Positions 50,783 to 60,308 of a DNA stretch of 64,000 nucleotides are shown piece after piece (positions within the stretch are counted from its first letter, which is position 1; the number at the start of each line of letters is the position of its first letter). Source of the stretch: Sphingomonas sp. (GTDB lineage: Bacteria > Pseudomonadota > Alphaproteobacteria > Sphingomonadales > Sphingomonadaceae); the NCBI GenBank assembly GCA_019635535.1, contig JAHBZH010000001.1, forward strand, positions 2,570,995-2,634,994, in the 5' to 3' direction. The position numbers and the translations under genes were made by a program. Under the pieces are notes generated by a model. The model did not search any database. It was not told where the DNA came from and worked only from the letters and a program-made list of their open reading frames with translations.

Positions 50783-51535
50783 ATGAGATTTGCGGACAAG
50801 GTGGCGATCGTCACCGGCGGCGGACGGGACATCGGACGCGCCGTGTCGCTGCGCCTCGCCCGCGAGGGCGCGAAAGTGGTGCTGAACTACCTCAACGACA
50901 CCGCCGCCGCGGAAACGACCGCGGCCGAGATCCGCGCAGCGGGCGGGGAGGTCCTGGTCCACCGCGCCGACATGTCGAAAGCCGATGAGGTGGAGGGCCT
51001 GATCGCCGCCGCGCGCGCCGCTTATGGCGACCGGATCGACGTGCTCGTGACTCTCGCCGGCGGGATGGTGGCGCGCAAGCCGCTCGCGGAAATGGACGAG
51101 GCCTTTTTCGACGCCGTGCTCGATCTCAACCTCAAGTCCGCCTTCCTGACGATCAAGGCGGCGCGGCCGTTCATGGGCGAAGGGAGCGCGATCATCACCT
51201 TCTCGTCCCAGGCGGGACGCGACGGCGGCGGACCGGGCGCGATCGCCTATGCGACGTCGAAGGGCGCCCTGCTCACCATGACGCGAGGGCTCGCCAAGGA
51301 GCTCGGGCCGCGGGGCATCCGGGTGAACGCGGTCTGCCCCGGCATGATCGCCACCACTTTCCACGACATCTTCACCAAGGCCGAGGTGCGCCAGAATGTC
51401 GCCGCTGCGACGCCGCTGCGACGGCAGGGCGAGTCCGAGGACGTCGCCGCGGCGGTCGCCTTCCTCGCCTCGGACGACGGCGCCTTCGTGACGGGCATCG
51501 GCCTGGACGTAAACGGCGGGACTTGGTTCTCGTGA
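50783..51535 (+). CDS. SDR oxidoreductase, likely DEH reductase
   Basis: 250 residues. SDR motifs: [30 protein letters not shown] (an Asp replaces the usual Gly/Ser in the cofactor loop), [15 protein letters not shown], and catalytic Ser-Tyr-Lys in [24 protein letters not shown]. In alginate loci, enzymes of this kind reduce DEH with NAD(P)H to 2-keto-3-deoxygluconate, as in Sphingomonas A1-R; assignment here is by context. KDG kinase and KDPG aldolase are not in the window. It starts 13 bp after the transporter stop and is the last gene of the operon. Confidence 0.85.
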   Translation: MRFADKVAIVTGGGRDIGRAVSLRLAREGAKVVLNYLNDTAAAETTAAEIRAAGGEVLVHRADMSKADEVEGLIAAARAAYGDRIDVLVTLAGGMVARKPLAEMDEAFFDAVLDLNLKSAFLTIKAARPFMGEGSAIITFSSQAGRDGGGPGAIAYATSKGALLTMTRGLAKELGPRGIRVNAVCPGMIATTFHDIFTKAEVRQNVAAATPLRRQGESEDVAAAVAFLASDDGAFVTGIGLDVNGGTWFS

Positions 51536-51773
51536 GGCGCGCGGCGGGGCGCTCCTGGCCAGTGCCGCCGGCGCAGAGCCGCACCGGCCTGGAGCGCACC
51601 GATGCCATACAAGCGGTGTTGTCAGCCTAACGCCAACTTGTCTCTGAAGGCTGGCGGGTGGTCGGTTGGCTACGAGACCGTTCGCTGCCGGATCAACACG
51701 TTCGCCCCCGCGATTGCGGCCAACATCTCGCCGCCCCCTATCGCGATACCCTCGGAAACGCGCCCGATTCGCG

Positions 51774-51823
51774 GCGAAGTTCACGAAGTGCGTGGAGTGC
51801 GCCGCCTTTTTCGTGAACTTCGC
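51774..51823. repeat. 14-bp perfect inverted repeat (hairpin)
   Basis: Arms GCGAAGTTCACGAA (51774-51787) and TTCGTGAACTTCGC (51810-51823) around a 22-base loop. There is no T-run, so it is not a classical terminator. Its GAAGTT-ACGAA core recalls the dispersed repeats at 2742 and 59305, perhaps a related family. Confidence 0.7.
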
Positions 51824-52095
51824 GGCGGAAATCCCGTCGCGCCAGACGGTTAGGCATAAATATCCTGTGTCGGATTCGATGCGCCGCATAAGCCGCCGGT
51901 CTTTTCCGCCTGTCCATCCTTTCGGGAGTGGGCGCGCGTGCGCGCCATCGGCGAGAATGTATCAGGAACAGGCGGTGTAGGAAAATGAAGGGGGTGGGTG
52001 CGGTGCATCAGTTTGATTTTCGCGTCCGCCATAACCGGGGAGTCGTCGGCTCGAACGTTCGGCAAATCATCGCAGGGGGCGACGAATTAGGTATT

Positions 52096-52147
52096 GTGTC
52101 CCCGGAATTCCCCGGAATTCCCGGAGTTCGGTGTCCCCGGAATTCCC
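52096..52147. repeat. short direct repeats of CCCCGGAATTC
   Basis: The unit occurs at 52100-52110 and 52110-52120, in degenerate form at 52120-52129 and again at 52137-52144 within a repeated GTGTCCCCGGAATTCCC (52096 and 52131). It abuts the end of the next gene. Confidence 0.65.
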
Positions 52148-52149
52148 AG

Positions 52150-53226
52150 TCATTGGAATAGGCCGGATATAAAGCGGGCGAGCGGCGAACCGTCCAGTTC
52201 ACCTTTAAGAATCCCGTATATGATCGCGGCAACAACACCGCCAAATATCGTTATGCCCCATGACAGAAAGCCAGGGCCGAGCCTCCCTATCCAACTCGCC
52301 TTTTTCTTGGCTGGATAGAATACAAAGTTAGGAACGTATTGACGGTGGAAATAGGCAATCAAGGCTTGGATGCCGAATGCACTCCCCAAGAACGCCAGCC
52401 GCTGCCAGAATGTGGGCAATCCCGGCAATGCTGCTAATGCGGCAACCAAGATAATCACGTTGAATGTTAGCCCAAAATTTCGGAATTGCGTAGCGAGCTT
52501 TCGCTGAAACCCGTGAACGTGTTGGGCAAGGGCTTCTGCCTTCCCGATTGCCCATGCCTCTTGGACGCTTTGGACCCGGATAGCATTGTCACCCCATGCG
52601 GCCAGTTCCACAGTGGCGTTCCGTTGAAGCCCGTATATTTCGGGTTCACCGACAAAAATCTTTAAGTATCTCAATTCCGGCAAATCATCCAAGATTTGTT
52701 CAAACTCGTCAGAATATATGTTCTTCTCAATGCCCTTGTCGTGGTATGTAACAACGGCTCGCTTTTGCGAGAAATCCTTGACGAGTTGTGCAATCAGGCT
52801 TCGCACATCGTCGGCATATAGGCGAACCGCGCCAAGTGGCCGGGTGGACGTGTTCAATTGCTCCGCGACGGCTCCGGGATTCGTCGGCCGCACTTGATAG
52901 CTATGCGGCCAAAGCTGGAATGTGCCGCCCGTTCCAATCGCCGTGGACCATTCGCCATCTATGCGGCCCTCGGGAGTGAGCGCGCCCGCAACCGTAAGCT
53001 CGCCAAGTTCAACGCCTTCCGGCGGTTGCCCTTGCGGTGTTCCGGTGAGAGCGAGCTTGCCCGCCTCAAATTGGCCGGTCACATCATATACGGCTAAGCC
53101 GTGCTGATTGTCGCTCAACCGGATGACGCCGGTAAGGGCGTCGTCCTCGCCCTCTAGCGTGACCGCCACGTTCCCGGTGTTGGTTCCGTAAACGTGGCCG
53201 TTCCAATTTCTGCCTATGTTCGCCAT
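52150..53226 (-). CDS. unrecognised protein with C-terminal membrane helices
   Basis: 358 residues; family not recognised. Residues 1-112 look like a beta-sandwich of repeated strands (HVYGTNTGNVAVTLEGEDDALTGVIRLSD, GEWSTAIGTGGTFQLWPHSY). Residues 130-210 are alpha/beta (VRLYADDVRSLIAQLVKDFSQKRAVVTYHD, LRYLKIFVGEPEIYG). Three membrane helices follow at about 252-270, 275-293 and 318-340. The N-terminus has no signal peptide, so the soluble part is probably cytoplasmic. Codon use is less GC-rich than neighbours. It stands alone next to tRNA-Ser, a usual landing place for foreign DNA, which together suggests an accessory gene. A sensor or defence role is possible but unsupported. Confidence 0.7.
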   Translation of the reverse strand: MANIGRNWNGHVYGTNTGNVAVTLEGEDDALTGVIRLSDNQHGLAVYDVTGQFEAGKLALTGTPQGQPPEGVELGELTVAGALTPEGRIDGEWSTAIGTGGTFQLWPHSYQVRPTNPGAVAEQLNTSTRPLGAVRLYADDVRSLIAQLVKDFSQKRAVVTYHDKGIEKNIYSDEFEQILDDLPELRYLKIFVGEPEIYGLQRNATVELAAWGDNAIRVQSVQEAWAIGKAEALAQHVHGFQRKLATQFRNFGLTFNVIILVAALAALPGLPTFWQRLAFLGSAFGIQALIAYFHRQYVPNFVFYPAKKKASWIGRLGPGFLSWGITIFGGVVAAIIYGILKGELDGSPLARFISGLFQ

Positions 53227-53384
53227 TCAATCCCCCCAACCCGGAACCTACCGGCACACCGGCAAATCGCCAAGAGGAAGGGGTGGCCCGCATAAGAACG
53301 GCCGCCTTTATGATGGTCGTTATGTTGGCCAGAAATGACAGTCCTATATTTTCTCTAGGAAAATCAACACATCATATGAGTTAT

Positions 53385-53474
53385 TGGCGGAGAGGGAGGG
53401 ATTCGAACCCTCGGAACGCTTGCGCGCTCAACGGTTTTCGAGACCGCCCCGTTCGACCACTCCGGCACCTCTCC
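53385..53474 (-). tRNA. tRNA-Ser (anticodon CGA)
   Basis: 90 nt including an encoded CCA. The acceptor stem GGAGAGG pairs with CCTCTCC (53395-53389). The D arm has GCCGGAGTGGTCGAACGGG; the anticodon loop CTCGAAA gives CGA for the UCG codon; a long variable arm (class II) and TTCGAATCCC T loop follow. All features fit tRNA-Ser. Confidence 0.95.
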
Positions 53475-53561
53475 GCATGTGAGGAATCGCCCGCTTGAGG
53501 GCGCTCGCCCGGTCGAATGAGCGGCGCGCTCTAGCCCAGCCGGACGCGCTTGCCAAGCATG

Positions 53562-53582
53562 TCCTGAGTTTATCGAAGGGCG
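53562..53582. repeat. single degenerate REP arm
   Basis: TCCTGAGTTTATCGAAGGGCG resembles one arm of the REP pair at 35956-36040 (CTGAGCTTGTCGAAGGGC) with a few changes. No partner arm is seen nearby. Confidence 0.55.
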
Positions 53583-53637
53583 TATCCCGCGCTTCGCCTG
53601 CGGGGCTTAACTTGCCGCCGGAGCCGCCAGGCACTAC

Positions 53638-54027
53638 ATGATGAGTCTGATGTCGCGTACCGAATACATCCCCTTGAGTGAAGGCGTGCCGCTGGCGCCG
53701 CCCGTGTCGCACGCGGCCTTTTCGATCGGGGACGTGGTCCGCCACCGCCTGTTCGATTTTCGCGGCGTCGTCTTCGACATCGACCCGGTCTTCGCCAACT
53801 CCGAGGAATGGTATCAGGCGATTCCCGAAGACATCCGCCCCCCCAAGGACCAGCCTTTCTATCACCTGCTCGCCGAGAATACGGAATCGAGCTACGTCGC
53901 CTATGTGAGCCAGCAGAATCTGCTGGCCGACGAGGCGGGCGACCCGATCGACCATCCGGCGATCGCCGAGCTGTTCGACGGCTTCAAGGCCGGGCGTTAC
54001 AATCTGCGCCGCGAACGGCGGCACTGA
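53638..54027 (+). CDS. hspQ: heat shock protein HspQ / hemimethylated-DNA-binding (YccV) family
   Basis: 129 residues (the second or third Met, 53641 or 53653, may be the true start). The YccV-like core is FSIGDVVRHRLFDFRGVVFDIDPVFANSEEWYQAIPEDIRPPKDQPFYHLLAENTESSYVAYVSQQNLLAD. In E. coli HspQ binds hemimethylated oriC and acts as a specificity factor for Lon. The gene lies between tRNA-Ser and rplU on the same strand as rplU; the 117-bp gap holds the rplU promoter, so it is likely a separate unit. Confidence 0.9.
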   Translation: MMSLMSRTEYIPLSEGVPLAPPVSHAAFSIGDVVRHRLFDFRGVVFDIDPVFANSEEWYQAIPEDIRPPKDQPFYHLLAENTESSYVAYVSQQNLLADEAGDPIDHPAIAELFDGFKAGRYNLRRERRH

Positions 54028-54054
54028 GGCCGCCGCTCCGTCGCGCTGCGGCGG

Positions 54055-54083
54055 TTGACAGCGTCACCTCCCCTCTGTAGCAG
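54055..54083 (+). promoter_or_regulatory. sigma-70-like promoter for rplU-rpmA
   Basis: TTGACA (54055-54060), 17-bp spacer and TAGCAG (54078-54083) between hspQ and rplU, leaving a 5' leader of about 55 nt before ATG 54145. The -35 is consensus, the -10 weak. Confidence 0.4.
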
Positions 54084-54144
54084 CCGGTTTCCCGCGCGGA
54101 GGCAGCTTCGCGTGGACCTTGCATTTTGATTATTGGATAGGCCC

Positions 54145-54633
54145 ATGTTCGCTATCGTGCGCACGGGCGGCAAGCAGTATCGCGTCGCCGCCGGAGACAA
54201 GATCGTCGTCGAGAAGCTCGCTGGTGAAGCGGGCGACACCGTCACCCTGGACGACGTCCTGCTGGCCGGCGACGGCGGTGAGCTGAAGTCGACCGACGGC
54301 CTGACCGTCTCGGCCGAGATCATCGCGCAGGCGAAGGCCGACAAGGTCACCGTCTTCAAGAAGCGCCGTCGGCACAATTATCGCCGCAAGAAGGGCCATC
54401 GCCAGCAGCACACGATCCTGAAGATCGTCGCGATCGGCGGCAAGAAGGCCGAGAAGAAGGCCGCGCCGGCCAAGGCGGAGGACAAGCCCGCCAAGGACGC
54501 GGCCGCGCCCAAGGCGGAGACCAAGGCCAAGGCCGCGCCGAAAAAGGCTGCCGAGACCAAGGCCGAAGCCCCCAAGAAGGCCCCGGCCAAGAAGGCTTCG
54601 ACAAAGAAGCCGGCGGCTGGTAAGGCCGAATAA
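54145..54633 (+). CDS. rplU: 50S ribosomal protein L21
   Basis: 162 residues from ATG 54145. The first 102 residues are standard L21 ([53 protein letters not shown]). The remaining 60 form a Lys/Ala/Pro-rich tail ([20 protein letters not shown]) like those in other sphingomonads and much longer than the 103-residue E. coli protein. L21 binds 23S rRNA near L20. It is the first gene of the L21-L27 operon; rpmA follows at 25 bp. Confidence 0.97.
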   Translation: MFAIVRTGGKQYRVAAGDKIVVEKLAGEAGDTVTLDDVLLAGDGGELKSTDGLTVSAEIIAQAKADKVTVFKKRRRHNYRRKKGHRQQHTILKIVAIGGKKAEKKAAPAKAEDKPAKDAAAPKAETKAKAAPKKAAETKAEAPKKAPAKKASTKKPAAGKAE

Positions 54634-54658
54634 AGAGATTCTGGGTTAGAGAAGAACC

Positions 54659-54931
54659 ATGGCACATAAGAAAGCAGGCGGCTCGTCGCGTAACGGCCGC
54701 GATTCACAGTCCAAGCGCCTCGGCGTGAAGAAGTTCGGTGGCGAAGGCGTCATCGGCGGCAACATCATCGTGCGCCAGCGCGGCACCAAATATTATCCGG
54801 GCCAGAATGTGGGCATGGGCAAGGACCATACCCTCTTCGCGCTTACCGCCGGGACCGTCGCGTTCCGCGACGGCAAGCTCGGCCGCAAATATGTCTGTGT
54901 GGACACGTGGCCGATTAGCGAAGCATCATAG
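54659..54931 (+). CDS. rpmA: 50S ribosomal protein L27
   Basis: 90 residues. [48 protein letters not shown] is canonical L27, whose flexible N-terminus reaches the peptidyl-transferase centre. It lacks the N-terminal extension cleaved in Firmicutes. It directly follows rplU, and a terminator-like hairpin lies at 55000-55031. Confidence 0.98.
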   Translation: MAHKKAGGSSRNGRDSQSKRLGVKKFGGEGVIGGNIIVRQRGTKYYPGQNVGMGKDHTLFALTAGTVAFRDGKLGRKYVCVDTWPISEAS

Positions 54932-54999
54932 GACAGTCGAGGAAGGGCTGTCCGGGAAGGGCGGCCCAGGGGTTTCTCGACGAGATGCCCGAAATTCGA

Positions 55000-55031
55000 G
55001 GGAGAGGGCCGCCCCCTCTCCCTTTTCTTTT
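55000..55031 (+). terminator. rho-independent terminator after rplU-rpmA
   Basis: GGGAGAGGG (55000-55008) pairs with CCCTCTCCC (55014-55022) and is followed by TTTTCTTTTG. It lies 69 bp past the rpmA stop. Confidence 0.8.
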
Positions 55032-55112
55032 GTCTCCCTCGCCACGATGTCGCCGGTTCGTCACTGCCCTCGGGCATGGCGCCGGCGACGGGGGATGAGA
55101 GGAGACGACGAC

Positions 55113-55670
55113 ATGTTCGCGAGGACCCCCAGATTGCTGCTGCGGCCCGGCTGGGCCGAGGACGCGCCGGCGCTCCACGCGGCGATCGCCGACGAAGGCA
55201 TCGTGCGCAATCTTGCCAAGGCGCCCTGGCCTTATCGCGCCGAGGACGCCGAGGCTTTCCTGTCGCGCGACCGGACCGGGCACGATCCGGTCAGCCTCAT
55301 CACGATGCGCACCGCCGGCGCACCGCGCCTGGTCGGCTGCATCGGCCTCGATCATATGGAGTCTGGCGAGGTCGAGCTCGGCTACTGGATCGCGCGGCCC
55401 TATTGGGGGCTGGGCATCGCCACCGAAGCGGGGCGCGCGGTGATCGCCAATGCGCGCGACACGCTGCGGCTCACGCGGCTCGTGGCCGGCCATTTCATCG
55501 ACAATCCCGCGTCGGGCCGGGTGCTGCGCAAGCTCGGTTTCCGCCCGACCGGAGAGACGCGCGCCCGCCACAGCCTGGGCCGGGGCGGCGAGGCGATGTG
55601 CGCCGAATTCGCGCTGGATCTCGCCGAGCCGGACGCCGTCGACGATCCGTGCGCGATGCTCGCGGCGTAA
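55113..55670 (+). CDS. GNAT acetyltransferase, RimJ/RimL type
   Basis: 185 residues from ATG 55113 (GAGAGGAG upstream); ATG 55095 is a possible alternative. Typical RimL-like segments: TPRLLLRPGWAEDAPALHAAIADEGIVRNLAKAPWPY, VELGYWIARPYWGLGIATEAGRAVIANA (acetyl-CoA loop) and HFIDNPASGRVLRKLGFRPTGE. It would acetylate an amino group of a protein N-terminus or small molecule; the substrate is unknown. It follows the L27 terminator and precedes a convergent gene. Confidence 0.85.
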   Translation: MFARTPRLLLRPGWAEDAPALHAAIADEGIVRNLAKAPWPYRAEDAEAFLSRDRTGHDPVSLITMRTAGAPRLVGCIGLDHMESGEVELGYWIARPYWGLGIATEAGRAVIANARDTLRLTRLVAGHFIDNPASGRVLRKLGFRPTGETRARHSLGRGGEAMCAEFALDLAEPDAVDDPCAMLAA

Positions 55671-55705
55671 CATCCTCCCCGGCCAGGGCCGGGGAGGAAC
55701 CAGGC

Positions 55706-56539
55706 TCAGGCGTAGGCCGCCCGTTCCTCCTCGCGGGCGATCAATGCCCGGTCGTCATGGTTCCAGGGGTGGAACCGCGGCAGGAAGAAGGCGAACCAGG
55801 CGCCGAAAATCTTGCGCAGCATGCCGGGCCGCACCCAGGCGAACCAGAACATCCGCGCCCATGCCCTAGGCCCGGTGATCCCGTCCTGGCGCAACAGCTC
55901 CAGCGTCCCCGTCGTGCGATCGACGATGAAGTTGCGGGTGACGAACAGCATCACCTTGGCCTTCACCTTCCAGCGCTTGCGGCGCGTCCAGCCTTTCGTC
56001 GCGTGCAGCCAGGTGTCGTAGGCGACGCCCTTATGCTCGATCTCCTCGACCGCGTGCCAGCGCCACATCGCCGCGCTTTCCGCGTCGGCCCTGGCGAGAT
56101 GGCGCGGATCGCGCAGCAGTTCGTGCGCCAGGATCGCGGTGAAATGCTCCAGGCACATGGTCGCGGCCAGGCTGACGATCGGTGGCCTGGCGCGGGTGAT
56201 GTCGAGCCGGTAATCGACCTGATCCTCCAGCGCCTTGAGGTCATAGCCCGCGTCCAGCGCGCGCTTGTTGAACTGCACATGCTCGCGGCTGTGCATCACC
56301 TCCTGCGTGACGAAGGCCTTGATCTCGGCGGCGAGCTTGGGGTCCGTGCCTTCGCGGAACTTGCGGACGCTCTCGACGAAGAAGCCCTCGCCTTTCGGAA
56401 AGGTCGCCGACAGCGCGTTGTAGAAGGCGGTCGCGACGGGATCGCCGCCCATCCACCAGCGCTCCTGCCGCGCGCCCCGGCCGAAGCGGCGGTCGCGCGG
56501 CGTGATCGTCAAGTCGGCTGGTGTCACGGGGGCCGTCAT
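55706..56539 (-). CDS. PF10118-type predicted metal-dependent hydrolase
   Basis: 277 residues from ATG 56539 (GAGGAG upstream); upstream in-frame codons lie over the divergent TetR gene. The order of His/Glu motifs fits PF10118: FVTQEVMHSREHVQFNK, CLEHFTAILAHELL and WRWHAVEEIEHKGVAYDTW, a ferritin-like di-metal helical pattern. A positively charged C-terminus carries hydrophobic stretches (FVTRNFIVDRTTG, KIFGAWFAFFLPRF). The function is unestablished; members are often placed with lipid or steroid genes. It is divergent from a TetR gene whose operator covers its -35 (TTGACA, 56589-56584; -10 TATCTC). Confidence 0.85.
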   Translation of the reverse strand: MTAPVTPADLTITPRDRRFGRGARQERWWMGGDPVATAFYNALSATFPKGEGFFVESVRKFREGTDPKLAAEIKAFVTQEVMHSREHVQFNKRALDAGYDLKALEDQVDYRLDITRARPPIVSLAATMCLEHFTAILAHELLRDPRHLARADAESAAMWRWHAVEEIEHKGVAYDTWLHATKGWTRRKRWKVKAKVMLFVTRNFIVDRTTGTLELLRQDGITGPRAWARMFWFAWVRPGMLRKIFGAWFAFFLPRFHPWNHDDRALIAREEERAAYA

Positions 56540-56576
56540 GCTGTATCTCCTCGGGCGAAGGAGATATAAAATACTT

Positions 56577-56586
56577 ACACAGGTGT
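56577..56586. promoter_or_regulatory. candidate operator between PF10118 gene and TetR gene
   Basis: ACACAGGTGT, a perfect 4-bp inverted repeat with 2-bp spacer inside TTACACAGGTGTCAA. It overlaps the minus-strand -35 box of the hydrolase gene and the GTG start of the TetR gene, the expected place for an autorepressor. Confidence 0.5.
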
Positions 56587-57170
56587 CAATAAAGCGTGAG
56601 CGGCTGCACCCGCGGGAAAGCCGGGCCGCCGCTCTCGAAGCCGCGCGAAGGCTGCTGATCGAACATGGACCGCAGGCGGTAACGCTGAAGGCGGTGGCGG
56701 CCGAGATCGGCAAGACCCACGCCAATCTGCTCCATCATTTCGGCTCGGCCGCCGGGCTGCAATCGGCGCTCGCCGCCTCGATCAGCGACCGGGTCTGCGC
56801 CGGCATCGCCGATGCGGTGGTGAAGAGCCGCCAGGGCGAGGTGGATCCGATCGAGATCGTCGATCGCACCTTCGACGCGTTCGGCAAGGAGGGCGCCGGC
56901 GCGCTCGCCGCCTGGATGATCCTCTCCGGCAACAACGACGCGCTCAATCCGGTGCTGGAGGCGATTCACGGCCTGGTCGATCAACTGGGCGAAGGCCATG
57001 ACAATCGCCCGGTGCACGAAATGACGCTGTCGCTGGTCCTCACCGCGATCGGCGATTCGCTGCTCGGCGGCCCGATGGCGGAAGCGCTGGGCCTGCCGCG
57101 GGGCAAGGCGCGCGAGCTGGCGCGCGGCCAGCTCATCGCCGCGCACAAGCGGCTGGAGGAGCAGAGCTAG
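56583..57170 (+). CDS. TetR-family regulator, probably of the PF10118 gene
   Basis: 195 residues from GTG 56583. The helix-turn-helix is SRAAALEAARRLLIEHGPQAVTLKAVAAEIGKTHANLLHHFGSAAGLQSALAASI. No ribosome-binding site precedes the GTG, and a TATAAAATA -10-like box lies 7 bp upstream, so the mRNA may be leaderless. Any longer in-frame start would lie inside the divergent hydrolase gene. The gene is divergent from that hydrolase over a 43-bp gap with a palindrome, so mutual control is likely. Confidence 0.85.
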   Translation: MSIKRERLHPRESRAAALEAARRLLIEHGPQAVTLKAVAAEIGKTHANLLHHFGSAAGLQSALAASISDRVCAGIADAVVKSRQGEVDPIEIVDRTFDAFGKEGAGALAAWMILSGNNDALNPVLEAIHGLVDQLGEGHDNRPVHEMTLSLVLTAIGDSLLGGPMAEALGLPRGKARELARGQLIAAHKRLEEQS

Positions 57171-57206
57171 GCTGACGCCCTTCCCTCCCCGCCCTCCACG
57201 CACTAA

Positions 57207-59173
<1,967 letters not shown>

Positions 59174-59304
59174 CCGAACGGCCTCGGCCGTCGCTTGGAA
59201 TGTAGGATTTCATCTGTCAGGGTGATGCGATTCGGGCGCCCGTGCCCTGCTGTCCGGCTCTTTGAACCGTCCATGTCCAAGGCCCCTCATCGAACATCCT
59301 CGCG

Positions 59305-59353
59305 CGGGGGAGACTCCTCCCCCACGTGGCGTCAGGTTCGTCAACTTCCGCGT
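59305..59353 (-). repeat. dispersed repeat, copy B
   Basis: Reverse complement of copy A (2742-2790): 25 identical bases at 59352-59328 plus a matching GGGGGAGG-AGT-CTCCCCC hairpin. It lies in the gap between the epimerase and the Pycsar-type gene. Confidence 0.75.
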
Positions 59354-59376
59354 GTCGTCCGGCGGCCTGCCGACGG

Positions 59377-59901
59377 TCAGACGAGATATTCGATCACATA
59401 GGCCGTGCAGCTCGCCACCAGCCCGATCAGGAAGATTTTGTAGGCGTAGCTCAGCATCCGGTATTTCTTGTTCTGGAGCACGCAGCCGGCCTGGTAGATG
59501 TCGCGCGCCATCGTCCGGTAGAAACCGTCCTCGGTCTCCAGCCGGCGCGTCACCTCGTCGATGAACTCCTCCTCCTCCATCCGGCTGAAGGTGCCGAAGA
59601 AGAGGATGTTGGGCTGCCCGGTGGGTTTGCGCTTCCTGGTGATCGGCAGCACGGCGAGCACCGCGCAGATCGCCGAGAAGAAGGCCGCCCCACCCAGGAT
59701 CAGCAACGGCAGCGGCGCCGCGCCGCCCCGCGCCTGGCTGACCGTGATCGTGAAGATCACGAAGGCCGCACCCATCAGGATGCTCGCCTTGTGATCCGCC
59801 ATTGCGGACAGCTGGATCTGCGCCAGCTGCGCGGTGCGCATCATATGGACGGCGTTGACCGGATAGACCTTGCTGCTCTTGTTCGGATCTGCTTCCGCCA
59901 C
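59377..59901 (-). CDS. Pycsar-effector-type membrane protein (DUF5706-like)
   Basis: 174 residues. The N-terminal part NAVHMMRTAQLAQIQLSAMADHKASILMGAAFVIF carries the AD-x-KA-x-x-L signature of the PycTM/DUF5706 effector domain (DHKA at 36-39), with membrane helices at about 40-55, 63-86 and 152-172 and a cytoplasmic helical stretch between (FSRMEEEEFIDEVTRRLETEDGFYRTMARDIYQ). In Pycsar systems such effectors open membranes on binding cyclic UMP or CMP from a pycC cyclase. No cyclase lies nearby, and solitary copies occur in many sphingomonads, so a housekeeping role is as likely. Family assignment is by recognition of motif only. Confidence 0.75.
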   Translation of the reverse strand: MAEADPNKSSKVYPVNAVHMMRTAQLAQIQLSAMADHKASILMGAAFVIFTITVSQARGGAAPLPLLILGGAAFFSAICAVLAVLPITRKRKPTGQPNILFFGTFSRMEEEEFIDEVTRRLETEDGFYRTMARDIYQAGCVLQNKKYRMLSYAYKIFLIGLVASCTAYVIEYLV

Positions 59902-60021
59902 GGCTCCTGCCCTCCCCTGGCCGCCCCTGTCATCGCACGGTCACAATGACCTTGCCAAGCATTCGCCCTCTTCCCGCCCTATTCGCTTGGCACTGCAAGT
60001 TCGCCCTCCTAAAGGACCGAC

Positions 60022-60270
60022 ATGACCGACAGAGCCGAGACCTTCGCAAAGGTCGCCACCTTGATCGAGCCCTTCAACAAGAAGGGCGTGACGCTCGCCG
60101 AGACCACCACCTTCGCCGGCGATCTCGAATGGGACAGCCTGGTGGTGATGGACTTCGTCGCCAATGTGGAGGACGAGTTCGATATCCTGATCACCATGAA
60201 CCAGCAGGCGGAGATCGAGACTGTCGGCCAGCTCGTCGATGCGGTCGACAGGCTGAAGAACGAAGGCTGA
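60022..60270 (+). CDS. acyl carrier protein for sphingolipid synthesis
   Basis: 82 residues. Ser39 in LEWDSLVVMDFVANVEDEFDI takes the 4'-phosphopantetheine arm. It precedes serine palmitoyltransferase by 38 bp, as in other sphingolipid-making alphaproteobacteria, where a dedicated ACP supplies the acyl donor. It is distinct from the fatty-acid ACP, which would read DSLDTVELVM. GACCGAC... gives no strong ribosome site, but AAAGGAC lies 9 bp upstream. Confidence 0.88.
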   Translation: MTDRAETFAKVATLIEPFNKKGVTLAETTTFAGDLEWDSLVVMDFVANVEDEFDILITMNQQAEIETVGQLVDAVDRLKNEG

Positions 60271-60308
60271 GCGCGCCGCCGTCGCTGCGCGCCATCGCGG
60301 AACCACGC

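Larger units (their letters stand above)
51536..52149. other. gene-poor stretch with hairpin and short direct repeats
   Basis: 614 bp without a gene I can support. The left part is GC-rich, the right part (after 51850) less so. It holds a 14-bp perfect hairpin (51774-51823) and a run of CCCCGGAATTC repeats (52096-52147). Short ORFs here have no family character. Confidence 0.5.

Noticed and set aside
51602..51853. 83-codon ORF in the gap after the SDR gene
   Set aside because: It runs through the hairpin arms, has no ribosome-binding site and no recognisable sequence.
52096..52147. Repeat cluster considered as a CRISPR array
   Set aside because: Units are 11 bases, nearly contiguous, without spacers of regular length and without cas genes.
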